Positions 1-6,191 are shown, numbered from the stretch's first letter. The stretch: DNA of 6,191 nucleotides from Verrucomicrobiota bacterium (GCA_947454295.1 CANGMO010000143.1:1-6191), one strand, 5' to 3'. Made by a program: numbers and translations. The notes: generated from the sequence alone by a model not told the origin.

Positions 1-227
1 AGGTGGCTCGCCGCTCCGCCCATGAACATCTGGATGACCCGCTTGGCCTTGGGTCGAAACTGCGCGGGCTTGCTCGGACCAGTCGCACCGAGGAGCCCTT
101 CCGTGCCGAGCAGGCTCGCCAGCGCGATGCCACCAAGCCCGCCACCGGATCGCCACAGAAAGTCGCGACGCGACTGCGGAACTCCCGCCCGGAGCGAGCC
201 TCGATGGAATGGGGAATGGGGAGTCAT
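1..227 (-). CDS. DUF1501 family exported protein, N-terminal part (cut by left edge)
   Basis: The first 75 codons are visible, starting at ATG 227-225 and running off the left edge. The N-terminus carries a twin-arginine signal: SRRDFLW at residues 19-25, then a Gly/Ala/Leu-rich hydrophobic stretch at about 27-48. After it comes the typical opening of the DUF1501 domain, FRPKAKRVIQMFMGG at residues 57-71 followed by AASH, where family members normally continue with an aspartate. DUF1501 proteins are secreted or periplasmic, distantly related to the alkaline phosphatase/sulfatase fold, and of unproven activity. The start is well supported: GAGG overlaps the stop codon of the upstream DUF1549/DUF1553 gene and sits 8 bases before the ATG. 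The 10-base gap and the lack of a terminator imply one operon with coupled translation. The family call is firm; the function is unknown. Confidence 0.9.
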   Translation of the reverse strand, partial: MTPHSPFHRGSLRAGVPQSRRDFLWRSGGGLGGIALASLLGTEGLLGATGPSKPAQFRPKAKRVIQMFMGGAASH

Positions 228-237
228 GCCTCGGGCC

Positions 238-2994
238 TCAATCGACAAAGGCGAATTCGTTCAGGTTGAGCATCAGCCGGCAGCAATTCGCCAGCCCATG
301 GCTCTTGGCGTAGGCCACCAGCATTTCCCGCTCGTCGGTCGTCGGCGGACGGCCGAGCGCGCGGCGATGACCCCGGACCACCTGCAATGCCAGATCGCCG
401 CCCTCCTGCTGCAATGATTCCGCAAAATGACGCGACATGGTCAGCATCAACGGATTGTTCAGCAACGCGAGCGCCTGCAGGGGCGACACACTTTCGTTGC
501 GCCGCCCCACCTGCATGGAGGGATCTGCGCAGTCGAGCACCGTCAGGAAGGGCTGCTGCTGTGAGCGCACGATGAACCGATACGCCGAGCGCCGGTGCGA
601 CTTCGGATCCTCGGGATCGTGCAATTGGTATTCGTAGTGTGGTGAATGCTCGGGCTTCTCCACCACGAAGTCGCGAAAGCTCGGTCCGCCCATGGTCCGG
701 TCCAGCTTTCCGGACACCGCAAGGACCGCATCGCGCACCGCCTCCGCCTCCAGCTTGCGGCGATTCTGCCGCCACAGCAGGCGGTTGTCGGAATCGATCG
801 CCATGGCAACGCGGGTGGAGGCATCGACCGTCGACACCTGCCGGTAGGTCGCGCTGGTCACAATCAATTTGTGCAGTGCCTTCAACGACTGCCCGCCATC
901 CCGAAACTCCACGGCCAACCAGTCGAGCAATTCGGGATTCGAGGGCAATGAGCCCATGCGGCCGAAATCATTCGGCGTCTCCACCAGGCCGCGGCCAAAG
1001 TGATACTGCCACACCCGGTTCACGATGGAGCGCCAGGTGAGTGTGTTGCGCGAATCCGAGATCCATCGCGCCAGACGGGCCCGCCGCTCGCCCTCGGGAT
1101 GATCAGCAATCGAATCAAATCGCGCCTCCAGCGATTCAAAGCAGCGCAAGGTTCCCGGCCCCACTTCGCGGCCCGCGTTCAGCAAGTTGCCGCGCGGCAG
1201 CATCCGCACCGGCCTCGGCTTGCCGCCCTTGCCACCGGTTCCCTGAAAGGCGCCGGATCCCGTGTGGACCGCGCCGACATACGCGATCGATTGCGACGGC
1301 AATACCGAGCGCAACTGCTTCACCTCGGTGAGACCTTGGGCAATTCCCTCCAACTCGCGCTTCGCCTCTTCCGAGGTGGCAGATGCCCACAGTTGCGTTC
1401 GCGTTTCCCGAAGTTTCGCCAATTCAACGCCCCCGGTTGCACCGCCACCGGGAAACGCACCGTCCGTGAGATTCGCCTTCTGCCAGCGCACCGGGGCTTC
1501 GATGGAATCGAGCGCCGTCACGGCGGCTCCCAGCGCGACGTTCCTGGCATCGGCCGAAAGTACCTCCAGCTCCGCGAGGGAGAAGATGAAATCGTCCTGA
1601 CGTGGCGCGAGGCGGGTGGCCGTCACGCGGACGAATCGACCAACGCGGCCGGCCGCATCATGGCTCTGAGCCTTTACCCCGGGCTTGGGCACGTCTTCGT
1701 TCGTCTTGTCGGCGATCAGCCCCACACCCCGCGTGAACGCGGCATCCTCGGCCGCCTCGATCCGATAGCGCAGCGGGAATCCAAAGCCGTCGCCGATGTT
1801 GTTGTAATCGTCATGCGCCGGATGCAGCACCACCCGGCTGAGCGGCGTCGGCTTTCCAAGGTCCACCTGCACCCACTTGATGGCGTCCTGCCGGGTCTCG
1901 ATGGCGCTGTGGAATCCGAAGGCATCCCCCGATTTCGCCGCCTTTTCGCCGGTGGCAATCCGTGCATCTAGTTCGGTCAGCGGCGCTCCCGCGCGCGCGG
2001 CGATGGCCTGCTCCAGCTGCTGCTTTCGCGAGCTGAGTTCCTGCTGACGCGCATCCAGTTGACGACGCTTCGCGGCGACGGCGGGGTCGATGTCGTACTT
2101 CTGATCCGCCCGGTCCACCGCGGCAAACACCGCCTGCAGCCGGTAGTAGTCCTCCTGGGAAATCGGATCGAACTTGTGGTCGTGGCACTGGGCGCACTGG
2201 ACGGTGAGACTGTTGAACGACTGGATGGCCGTGGTGACCATGTCGTCGCGATCCAGATGGCGCGCCACCTGGCCATCGAGTTTGGACTCGGGAACCTCGG
2301 CGTGACCGATCAGGTCCCACGGGCCTGCGGAGATGAATCCCAGCGCTTCGAATCCATCGCGCGTTCCCGGATAAAGAACGTCCCCCGCCAACTGTTCCTC
2401 GACAAAGCGGGCGTAGGGCTTGTCGGCGTTGAAGCTTCGAATGACGTAATCGCGATACGGCCACGCGTTGGGTCGGGGCTGATCCTTGTCGTAGCCGTGC
2501 GTCTCACCGTAGTGCACGACATCCAGCCAATGCCGTCCCCAGCGTTCACCGTACTGGGGCGAGGCCAGCAACCGATCGACCACGCGCTCGTAGGCACCGG
2601 GGGAGGCATCGGAAACAAAGGCCTCGATCTCCAACGGCAACGGCGGGAGGCCGGTGAGATCAAAGGCAAGGCGGCGAATCAGGGTCCGTCGATCCGCCTC
2701 CGGCGACGCGTGCAGGCCCTGCTTTTCGAGCCCTGCGAGAATGAACCGGTCAATCGGCGTCCGAACCCGCGCGGCATTGTCCGCTGAAACCGACGGCTCC
2801 GCGGGACGGGTCAGCGGGCGGAAGGACCACCAGTCGAAGTTCTCCGTCTTGGACCTCGCGGCGGAGGGTGTGCCGGTGACGGCGGCGACCGACTCGAACG
2901 AAATGACAGCCGGGAGGGACGCGAGCGCGGCGCAGCAACCCGCGAGCAGGGCCCGGCCCAGTCGCGAGGAACGGAATGTGGTGCGCGCGTGCAT
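238..2994 (-). CDS. DUF1549/DUF1553 exported protein with discoidin-like insertion
   Basis: This is a 918-residue protein counted from the ATG at 2994. A signal peptide is visible: a basic stretch to residue 14, then a hydrophobic stretch at about 15-33. DUF1549 spans about 76-298 (LAFDLTGLPP, YGERWGRHWLD) and ends with CAQCHDHKFDPI; Cys267, Cys270 and His271 form a CxxCH motif that could bind haem c or a metal. A charged, probably coiled-coil segment follows at 308-335. Next is an F5/8 type C (discoidin)-like region at about 359-512 (WVQVDLGKP, FSLAELEVL, VALGAAVTALDSIEAP). DUF1553 spans about 628-918 (NRVWQYHFGRGLVETPNDFG, VSPLQALALLNNP) and ends NLNEFAFVD, as is usual for the family. The separate N-terminal cytochrome domain (PSCyt1) found in many relatives is absent. 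The frame stays open up to an ATG at 3090, but that codon lies inside the preceding gene's terminator and would add a non-signal-like leader, so 2994 is preferred. No clear Shine-Dalgarno precedes it. Biochemical function is unproven. Confidence 0.93.
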   Translation of the reverse strand: MHARTTFRSSRLGRALLAGCCAALASLPAVISFESVAAVTGTPSAARSKTENFDWWSFRPLTRPAEPSVSADNAARVRTPIDRFILAGLEKQGLHASPEADRRTLIRRLAFDLTGLPPLPLEIEAFVSDASPGAYERVVDRLLASPQYGERWGRHWLDVVHYGETHGYDKDQPRPNAWPYRDYVIRSFNADKPYARFVEEQLAGDVLYPGTRDGFEALGFISAGPWDLIGHAEVPESKLDGQVARHLDRDDMVTTAIQSFNSLTVQCAQCHDHKFDPISQEDYYRLQAVFAAVDRADQKYDIDPAVAAKRRQLDARQQELSSRKQQLEQAIAARAGAPLTELDARIATGEKAAKSGDAFGFHSAIETRQDAIKWVQVDLGKPTPLSRVVLHPAHDDYNNIGDGFGFPLRYRIEAAEDAAFTRGVGLIADKTNEDVPKPGVKAQSHDAAGRVGRFVRVTATRLAPRQDDFIFSLAELEVLSADARNVALGAAVTALDSIEAPVRWQKANLTDGAFPGGGATGGVELAKLRETRTQLWASATSEEAKRELEGIAQGLTEVKQLRSVLPSQSIAYVGAVHTGSGAFQGTGGKGGKPRPVRMLPRGNLLNAGREVGPGTLRCFESLEARFDSIADHPEGERRARLARWISDSRNTLTWRSIVNRVWQYHFGRGLVETPNDFGRMGSLPSNPELLDWLAVEFRDGGQSLKALHKLIVTSATYRQVSTVDASTRVAMAIDSDNRLLWRQNRRKLEAEAVRDAVLAVSGKLDRTMGGPSFRDFVVEKPEHSPHYEYQLHDPEDPKSHRRSAYRFIVRSQQQPFLTVLDCADPSMQVGRRNESVSPLQALALLNNPLMLTMSRHFAESLQQEGGDLALQVVRGHRRALGRPPTTDEREMLVAYAKSHGLANCCRLMLNLNEFAFVD

Positions 2995-3060
2995 CGAATG
3001 CGGGCCAGGGGCGTTGGGTTGGGAATTCCAGACCCGGGCGCCACGTGGTATATTCGATGC
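2991..3060 (-). promoter_or_regulatory. 9-bp inverted repeat overlapping the DUF1549/DUF1553 start codon
   Basis: GCATCGAAT at 2991-2999 and ATTCGATGC at 3052-3060 are perfect inverted copies, 52 bases apart. The start codon (2994-2992) lies in one arm, so pairing in the mRNA would mask it. A weak candidate -10 box (TATACC, minus strand 3052-3047) overlaps the distal arm. If transcription starts downstream of that box, the distal arm would not be in the transcript and the repeat could only act as DNA. A 9-bp match may be chance. A regulatory role is inference. Confidence 0.25.
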
Positions 3061-3078
3061 GTTCCTAACCTTCCCCGC

Positions 3079-3124
3079 AAAAAAAGTCATCCCGGACGCG
3101 GAAAAAATCCGTCGTCCGGGATGA
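3079..3124 (-). terminator. Rho-independent terminator of the fatty acid hydroxylase gene
   Basis: Read on the minus strand, a 12-bp perfect outer stem (3124-3113 with 3098-3087) encloses a one-base bulge, four more base pairs and a 5-base loop. The loop is A on the plus strand and U in the RNA. One base after the stem comes a run of seven T (3085-3079). The stem begins 16 bases after the hydroxylase stop codon. On the plus strand the hairpin is followed by an A-rich tract, so it points only leftward. It separates the hydroxylase unit from the DUF1549/DUF1553 operon. Confidence 0.9.
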
Positions 3125-3140
3125 AGAGAAAAACAGCGGC

Positions 3141-3779
3141 TCAGCGAACACCGGTCAGGCAGAGCAGGAAGAAGCGACCCACGCGACGCGGGAACGACGG
3201 CAGCTCAGGCACCGGCTGGAGATTCGGCACCGAGGAACCCTTGGGCTGGGCGAAGGCGATTTTCGAGCGGAGGATCAACGTGCCGAGGCAGAGATCGGCG
3301 AGCGGGCACACCACGTTGAAATTCTTGTGCATGTACCGATGATGCAGGATGTGGTGGCCGTTGAGGCGAAAGAAGATTCCGGAGCGTTCCACGGCGCGCT
3401 TGCGGGGGAGATGCATGCACCAGTGCAGGTACTCGTAGGTGGCGAAGTAGCAGACCGTGGCCACCGCGGCGCCGGCCCAGATGGCCCAGGAATGGGTCAA
3501 CCAGGCGGCCAGGATGAAGGGCGACTGGCACAGCAGAACCAGGATCGGACCGTTCCACCAGGCCATGGGGATGGTCCACTTGTCCTTCTCCTCGATGAGG
3601 TGGTAAGTCTCGTCCGCCTTGAAGATCTGATGATGGACCAGGGCATGCGCCTTGAAGGGATAATCGAAGCCACCGAGCGGCTTGTGCATGACGAAGCGAT
3701 GGAGCGTCCATTCGAAAAACGACGACCACGCAACGGCGGCGGTGAATGCCAGCGCCGACCAGAACAGGAATGAATTCAC
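3141..3779 (-). CDS. Fatty acid hydroxylase / sterol desaturase family membrane protein
   Basis: This is a 212-residue membrane protein counted from GTG 3779. It carries the histidine clusters of the fatty acid hydroxylase superfamily (PF04116), which hold a di-iron centre: HRFVMH (His27, His32), HALVHH (45, 49, 50), HWCMH (119, 123) and GHHILHH (142, 143, 146, 147), followed by His151 and the family-like NFNVVCPLADLCLGTL. Hydrophobic segments lie near 4-20, 77-93, 96-114 and 202-209. Family members hydroxylate or desaturate lipid chains, sterols or carotenoids; the substrate cannot be told here. The frame is open upstream to 4031, but that stretch translates tandem repeats and palindromes (NPSRFNPSRF), so it is not accepted as coding. 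GTG 3779 gives a sensible N-terminus just before the first membrane segment, with a weak GGGA 4 bases upstream. The gene appears monocistronic, between a repeat island and its own terminator. Confidence 0.88.
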   Translation of the reverse strand: MNSFLFWSALAFTAAVAWSSFFEWTLHRFVMHKPLGGFDYPFKAHALVHHQIFKADETYHLIEEKDKWTIPMAWWNGPILVLLCQSPFILAAWLTHSWAIWAGAAVATVCYFATYEYLHWCMHLPRKRAVERSGIFFRLNGHHILHHRYMHKNFNVVCPLADLCLGTLILRSKIAFAQPKGSSVPNLQPVPELPSFPRRVGRFFLLCLTGVR

Positions 3780-3848
3780 GGTTCCCGAAGTTTGTGCACC
3801 AGCACCCCACCCTCGGACAAGGCGAAAGGTGGGAAATCGCGGCAAGGA

Positions 3849-3866
3849 TTTCCCGGTTCCGGGAAA
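3849..3866. repeat. Short palindrome upstream of the hydroxylase gene
   Basis: TTTCCCGG, a 2-base TT spacer and CCGGGAAA form a perfect 8-bp stem about 70 bases before the hydroxylase start. It could be an operator or an mRNA hairpin if the promoter lies further upstream. No clear promoter was seen. Confidence 0.4.
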
Positions 3867-3927
3867 GGTTGAAGGGGTGAAACGTGAAGGGTTGAAGCGT
3901 GAAGGGTTGAAGGGCTGAAGGCGCGAA
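3866..3927. repeat. Tandem repeat, 15-bp unit built from 7-8 bp subunits
   Basis: CGTGAAGGGTTGAAG occurs twice back to back (3883-3897 and 3898-3912). It is flanked on both sides by degenerate subunits of the form G(T/C)TGAAGG or CGCGAAG, so the periodic tract covers about 60 bases. The subunit order and near-constant spacing point to replication slippage. Translating it gives a low-complexity NPSRF pattern, which explains the spurious N-terminal extension of the hydroxylase frame. Confidence 0.75.
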
Positions 3928-3981
3928 GCATCCGGAGGAGATTCCAAGACATGGCGTCGATCACCCCCACGACTCTTCCAC

Positions 3982-4132
3982 TGAAAATAGCCCCGGCCTT
4001 CAGGCCGGGGATCACGCCCGAAGAAAACCACGAGTCCCGGAGGGACGACAGAACCACCCCTCTACCGTCCCTTCAGGACTCCGCAAAACAACCCATATGG
4101 AAACCCCGGCCTGAAGGCCGGGGCTATTTTCA
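3982..4132. repeat. Composite REP-like element with perfect 29-bp inverted arms
   Basis: The outer arms 3982-4010 and 4104-4132 are perfect 29-base inverted copies. Each begins or ends with an A/T-rich TGAAAATAG-type tail and contains its own 9-bp stem (CCCCGGCCT with AGGCCGGGG, 2-base loop). Nested inside is a second imperfect pair, 4032-4047 and 4066-4081, matching at 14 of 16 positions; its left member also folds locally (GTCCC, GGA, GGGAC). The layout resembles bacterial REP/BIME units, which are dispersed intergenic repeats moved by REP-associated tyrosine transposases. No transposase is present here. Each outer hairpin followed by CTATTTT also resembles a weak terminator, facing outward on both strands. 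Structure is seen directly; mobility is inferred. Confidence 0.85.
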
Positions 4133-4143
4133 TGGGAAGGTGG

Positions 4144-4163
4144 GGCCGAGCTGCCGCTCGGCC
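4144..4163. repeat. Palindrome GGCCGAGC/GCTCGGCC
   Basis: A perfect 8-bp stem (4144-4151 with 4156-4163) has a 4-base TGCC loop. It lies 11 bases to the right of the composite element and differs from it in sequence, so it may be a second class of dispersed palindrome. No T-tract follows on either strand, so it is not a typical intrinsic terminator. Confidence 0.6.
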
Positions 4164-4264
4164 GTCACTTCACAACGACCAGCGTCAGCGCCGTCGTTGC
4201 CCGCGACGCAACTCGTCCACCCGGCCAAATCGATTCCAAACGTTGGCACCTCCACGCCCCCCTT

Positions 4265-4284
4265 CGTTCCGCTGAGGCGGAACG
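4265..4284. repeat. Palindrome CGTTCCGC/GCGGAACG after the secretin gene
   Basis: A perfect 8-bp stem (4265-4272 with 4277-4284) has a TGAG loop. It starts 45 bases after the secretin stop codon in the direction of transcription. There is no downstream T run on the minus strand, so it is more likely another dispersed palindrome or a transcript-stabilising hairpin than an intrinsic terminator. Confidence 0.6.
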
Positions 4285-4329
4285 GACAATTACGGCGCCG
4301 CGGCAGCAGCGCCCCACCTTGTCACCTAC

Positions 4330-6191
4330 TCACTTCGGATTCCCCGCGGCATCCAGCTCCGTTGGCGTCACAAACACATAGAGGCGCTTCTTGTAGGTGC
4401 TGGTCGAATCCGAGCGGAACAATCTTCCCAGCAACGGCACGTCACCCAGCACCGGTACCTTGTCTTTCACCCGCACGGTCTCGGTCACCAACGGTCCACG
4501 CAACGCGAGCGTGCCGCCCAGCGGGAAGGTGGAGTCCGCAATCGCCACGCGGATGCGGACGTGCGGAATGGGAATAATGCCCTTCAACGGCTTCCCGCCC
4601 GGCTGCGCGGCCGCCACGCTTTGACCCTTTGGATCATCGTATCCGAGAAACTCGGTGACCTTCGCAGTGAGATGCATGCGCAGGGAATCTCCTTTGAGGC
4701 TGGGAAGAAACTCCACCGAGGGTCCGAGATCCACCGTCCGGGTTTGATACTGCACCGCCGCCTTGTTGGTGGAGGATCCGGACGCCGCCTTGACGTCATC
4801 GACGAGGGTTTTCGTTTCGGTGACTGCCACCTTTGTTTTCTGGCCGGACACGGTCACGACCTTCGGCGCTGTCAGCAATTCCGTGCCCGGCTGAGATTCG
4901 AGCCGCATGAGCAGGGCCTTGAATTGCTCCGGTGTGAGTTCCGCCCGTTCGCCGATGGTGCGCAGCAGGTCCACGCGGTACCGGTTGTCCTGCGAGGTCG
5001 CAAGTGAAGACCCCAGTTCGCGAGCCGATCCGGCTTCGATCACCGACGCTTCGTTGGTGGAGTTCCCGAAGATCCAATCCAACCCCAACCCGCTGATGTT
5101 CGATTCCCTCACCTCGGCAAACTTGATCTCAACTTCAATCTTACGCGGCCCGGCGGTCGTGGACGGAGGGGCGGCAAGTTTGGAACCAGCCGGTGCGGGT
5201 GCCGGGAACGGAGAAACGGATTTTGAAGGTGCGGTGGCGTGTTCGAGCTCAGCCTCCAGCGCATTCTGCGCCTGCACTGCTTCGACTACTTTGGGGTGTC
5301 GCTCGCGGTATTTCGTTCTCAGCTCCCTTAGATTGTCTTCCGACTGCTGAAGCCGGGTTCGGAGTTCGCGGATGTAGTTGGCCTGCTTCACCGGGTCGGC
5401 CTCGCGGAGGGCGATGTAGGTGGTGTGCTCGTACACACCGCCCGGAGCTTCAACTCCAGGAGAACCAGGGGCTGGTTTCGCGAGGGGCCGGGTTTCGAGT
5501 TCCGACGCAATGGGGCTGCTTGTCAACAGCGCTAGAGCCTGTCCGAGGCGGTCGAGATCGGGAAATGAGGCGCGGACAAAAAGCGTGCCCAGCTGTTCTT
5601 GAAAGAATACGGCGTTTTGACCCTGCGGAGCGACGTTAGTGGTGGATCCCGGGGTGGGTTTGAATTCCGGAAACACCACTCCCTGCTCGGCGCAAAAGGC
5701 CCGCACCTCGGCCTGGACATCGTTGTAGATCGCGGTGTTTCCCGCCTTCTCGCGTCGGCTTCGGATCAACGCGAGGAACGTCGGTGGATCGAGATGGAAC
5801 TCCCGTGTGCGGAGCGGCCATTTGCCGGAGGCGATCTTGCGGAAATCGATCTCGTCTCCATTCAGCATCCATTCCACCGGGGTTGTGCAGTTGTCGGTAA
5901 TCATCTCCAGCACGTGGGTCAGCGGGCCGGAGCCCATGTGGAGCGGTTGCCCAGTTTGGAGTCCCGGCGTGGCCACCGTGACGCGCAGACTCTTTTTCTC
6001 AGGGTCTGCGTCGCGAATCCTAGACTGAAGTTTTGCGGCAACGTCTTCCAGCGGTCCCTCCGGAATGGAAAGAAACGGCAGGGTGATTGCATCGAGTTTG
6101 TTCGTTCCGATGCGACTGGTTTCCTTCCGCTTTATGAGCGGAAAAGGGATTCGATCAATCTGATCCAGCGTCGACCGCGGAGCACGAACTG
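4330..6191 (-). CDS. Secretin-like protein with atypical N-terminal half (5' end outside window)
   Basis: 619 codons are visible and the frame runs open through the right edge. A GTG at 5976 is internal, because well-formed domain sequence continues upstream of it. Residues are counted here from the edge. About 31-105 look like an STN/secretin N0-type domain (LDAITLPFLSIPEGPLEDVA). About 123-225 hold a second small domain (TREFHLDPPTF, NAVFFQEQLGTLFVRA). Residues 261-320 are a charged coiled coil with LRTKYRERHPKVVEA, followed by a Pro/Ala linker. The secretin domain (PF00263) runs from about 350 to 611: KIEVEIKFAEVRESNISGLG, ELLTAPKVVTVSGQ and the signature VPVLGDVPLLGRLFR, ending RLYVFVTPTE. 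Secretins form multimeric outer-membrane channels in type II secretion, type IV pili and phage export. No partner genes are in view, so the exact system is unknown. The stop is TGA 4332-4330. Confidence 0.9.
   Translation of the reverse strand, partial: VRAPRSTLDQIDRIPFPLIKRKETSRIGTNKLDAITLPFLSIPEGPLEDVAAKLQSRIRDADPEKKSLRVTVATPGLQTGQPLHMGSGPLTHVLEMITDNCTTPVEWMLNGDEIDFRKIASGKWPLRTREFHLDPPTFLALIRSRREKAGNTAIYNDVQAEVRAFCAEQGVVFPEFKPTPGSTTNVAPQGQNAVFFQEQLGTLFVRASFPDLDRLGQALALLTSSPIASELETRPLAKPAPGSPGVEAPGGVYEHTTYIALREADPVKQANYIRELRTRLQQSEDNLRELRTKYRERHPKVVEAVQAQNALEAELEHATAPSKSVSPFPAPAPAGSKLAAPPSTTAGPRKIEVEIKFAEVRESNISGLGLDWIFGNSTNEASVIEAGSARELGSSLATSQDNRYRVDLLRTIGERAELTPEQFKALLMRLESQPGTELLTAPKVVTVSGQKTKVAVTETKTLVDDVKAASGSSTNKAAVQYQTRTVDLGPSVEFLPSLKGDSLRMHLTAKVTEFLGYDDPKGQSVAAAQPGGKPLKGIIPIPHVRIRVAIADSTFPLGGTLALRGPLVTETVRVKDKVPVLGDVPLLGRLFRSDSTSTYKKRLYVFVTPTELDAAGNPK

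Larger units (their letters stand above)
3780..4329. other. Repeat-rich intergenic island without a convincing gene
   Basis: These 550 bases separate the secretin and hydroxylase genes. They hold a tandem repeat (3866-3927), a composite inverted-repeat element (3982-4132) and further palindromes at 3849-3866, 4144-4163 and 4265-4284. Open frames crossing the stretch on both strands translate the repeats and show no family resemblance. No RNA gene or promoter could be identified. The hydroxylase promoter must lie somewhere in here or upstream. Confidence 0.75.

Noticed and set aside
1000..1971. Plus-strand open frame of 323 codons
   Set aside because: It lies wholly antisense to the well-supported DUF1549/DUF1553 gene and reads as Arg/Gly/His-rich sequence typical of a GC-rich complement. 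No domain is recognisable.
2059..2787. Plus-strand open frame of 242 codons
   Set aside because: It is antisense to the DUF1549 half, which has conserved motifs on the minus strand. It shows no recognisable domain.
2995..3090. Upstream ATG 3090 as the start of the DUF1549/DUF1553 protein
   Set aside because: The ATG lies in the stem of the intrinsic terminator of the preceding gene, and the extra 32 residues would push the signal peptide inward.
3776..4057. Minus-strand open frame of 93 codons ending next to the hydroxylase start
   Set aside because: It is made almost entirely of translated repeats and palindromes and has no credible domain. Its end near GTG 3779 could suggest coupling, but nothing else supports it.
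3982..4132. CRISPR array or complete insertion sequence
   Set aside because: There are only two copies of the main unit, in inverted orientation, with no regular spacers and no transposase frame between the arms.
3951..4577. Plus-strand open frame of 208 codons preceded by a GGAGGAG-like site
   Set aside because: It translates the palindromic element and then runs antisense into the secretin 3' end. It has no family resemblance, so the purine-rich site is probably chance within the repeat-rich gap.

Overview
The window looks like a chromosomal segment of a Verrucomicrobiota bacterium, or less likely a planctomycete. Three things suggest this. There is an adjacent pair of DUF1549/DUF1553 and DUF1501 genes, which are expanded in these phyla. 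There is a large stand-alone secretin-type protein with a non-standard N-terminal half. One intergenic region is packed with GC-rich palindromic repeats. All four recognisable genes lie on the minus strand, so transcription runs from high to low coordinates. The placement rests on recognised families and repeat style, not on a marker gene.

Layout from right to left, in transcription order. (1) 6191-4330: a secretin-like protein whose 5' end lies beyond the window; 619 codons are visible. (2) 4329-3780: 550 bases without a convincing gene, holding at least five palindromes, including a composite element with perfect 29-base inverted arms, plus a short tandem repeat. (3) 3779-3141: a small membrane protein of the fatty acid hydroxylase/sterol desaturase family, closed by a strong intrinsic terminator at 3124-3079. 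(4) 2994-238: a large exported DUF1549/DUF1553 protein with a discoidin-like insertion and a CxxCH motif. (5) 227-1: the start of a DUF1501 protein with a twin-arginine signal, cut by the left edge.

Genes 4 and 5 almost certainly form one operon: the gap is 10 bases and a GAGG ribosome-binding site overlaps the upstream stop codon. Such pairs are common in Planctomycetes and Verrucomicrobia and are usually discussed in connection with polysaccharide breakdown, but their biochemistry is unproven. The terminator and the repeat island separate this operon, the hydroxylase and the secretin into three transcription units, and nothing in the sequence links them functionally.

I found no convincing wholly new system. 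The most notable items are the nested inverted-repeat element at 3982-4132, the unusual architecture of the secretin and of the DUF1549/DUF1553 protein, and a possible start-codon-masking inverted repeat at 2991-3060. Three start or boundary problems would mislead automatic annotation: the hydroxylase N-terminus, the DUF1549/DUF1553 N-terminus and the apparent secretin start.
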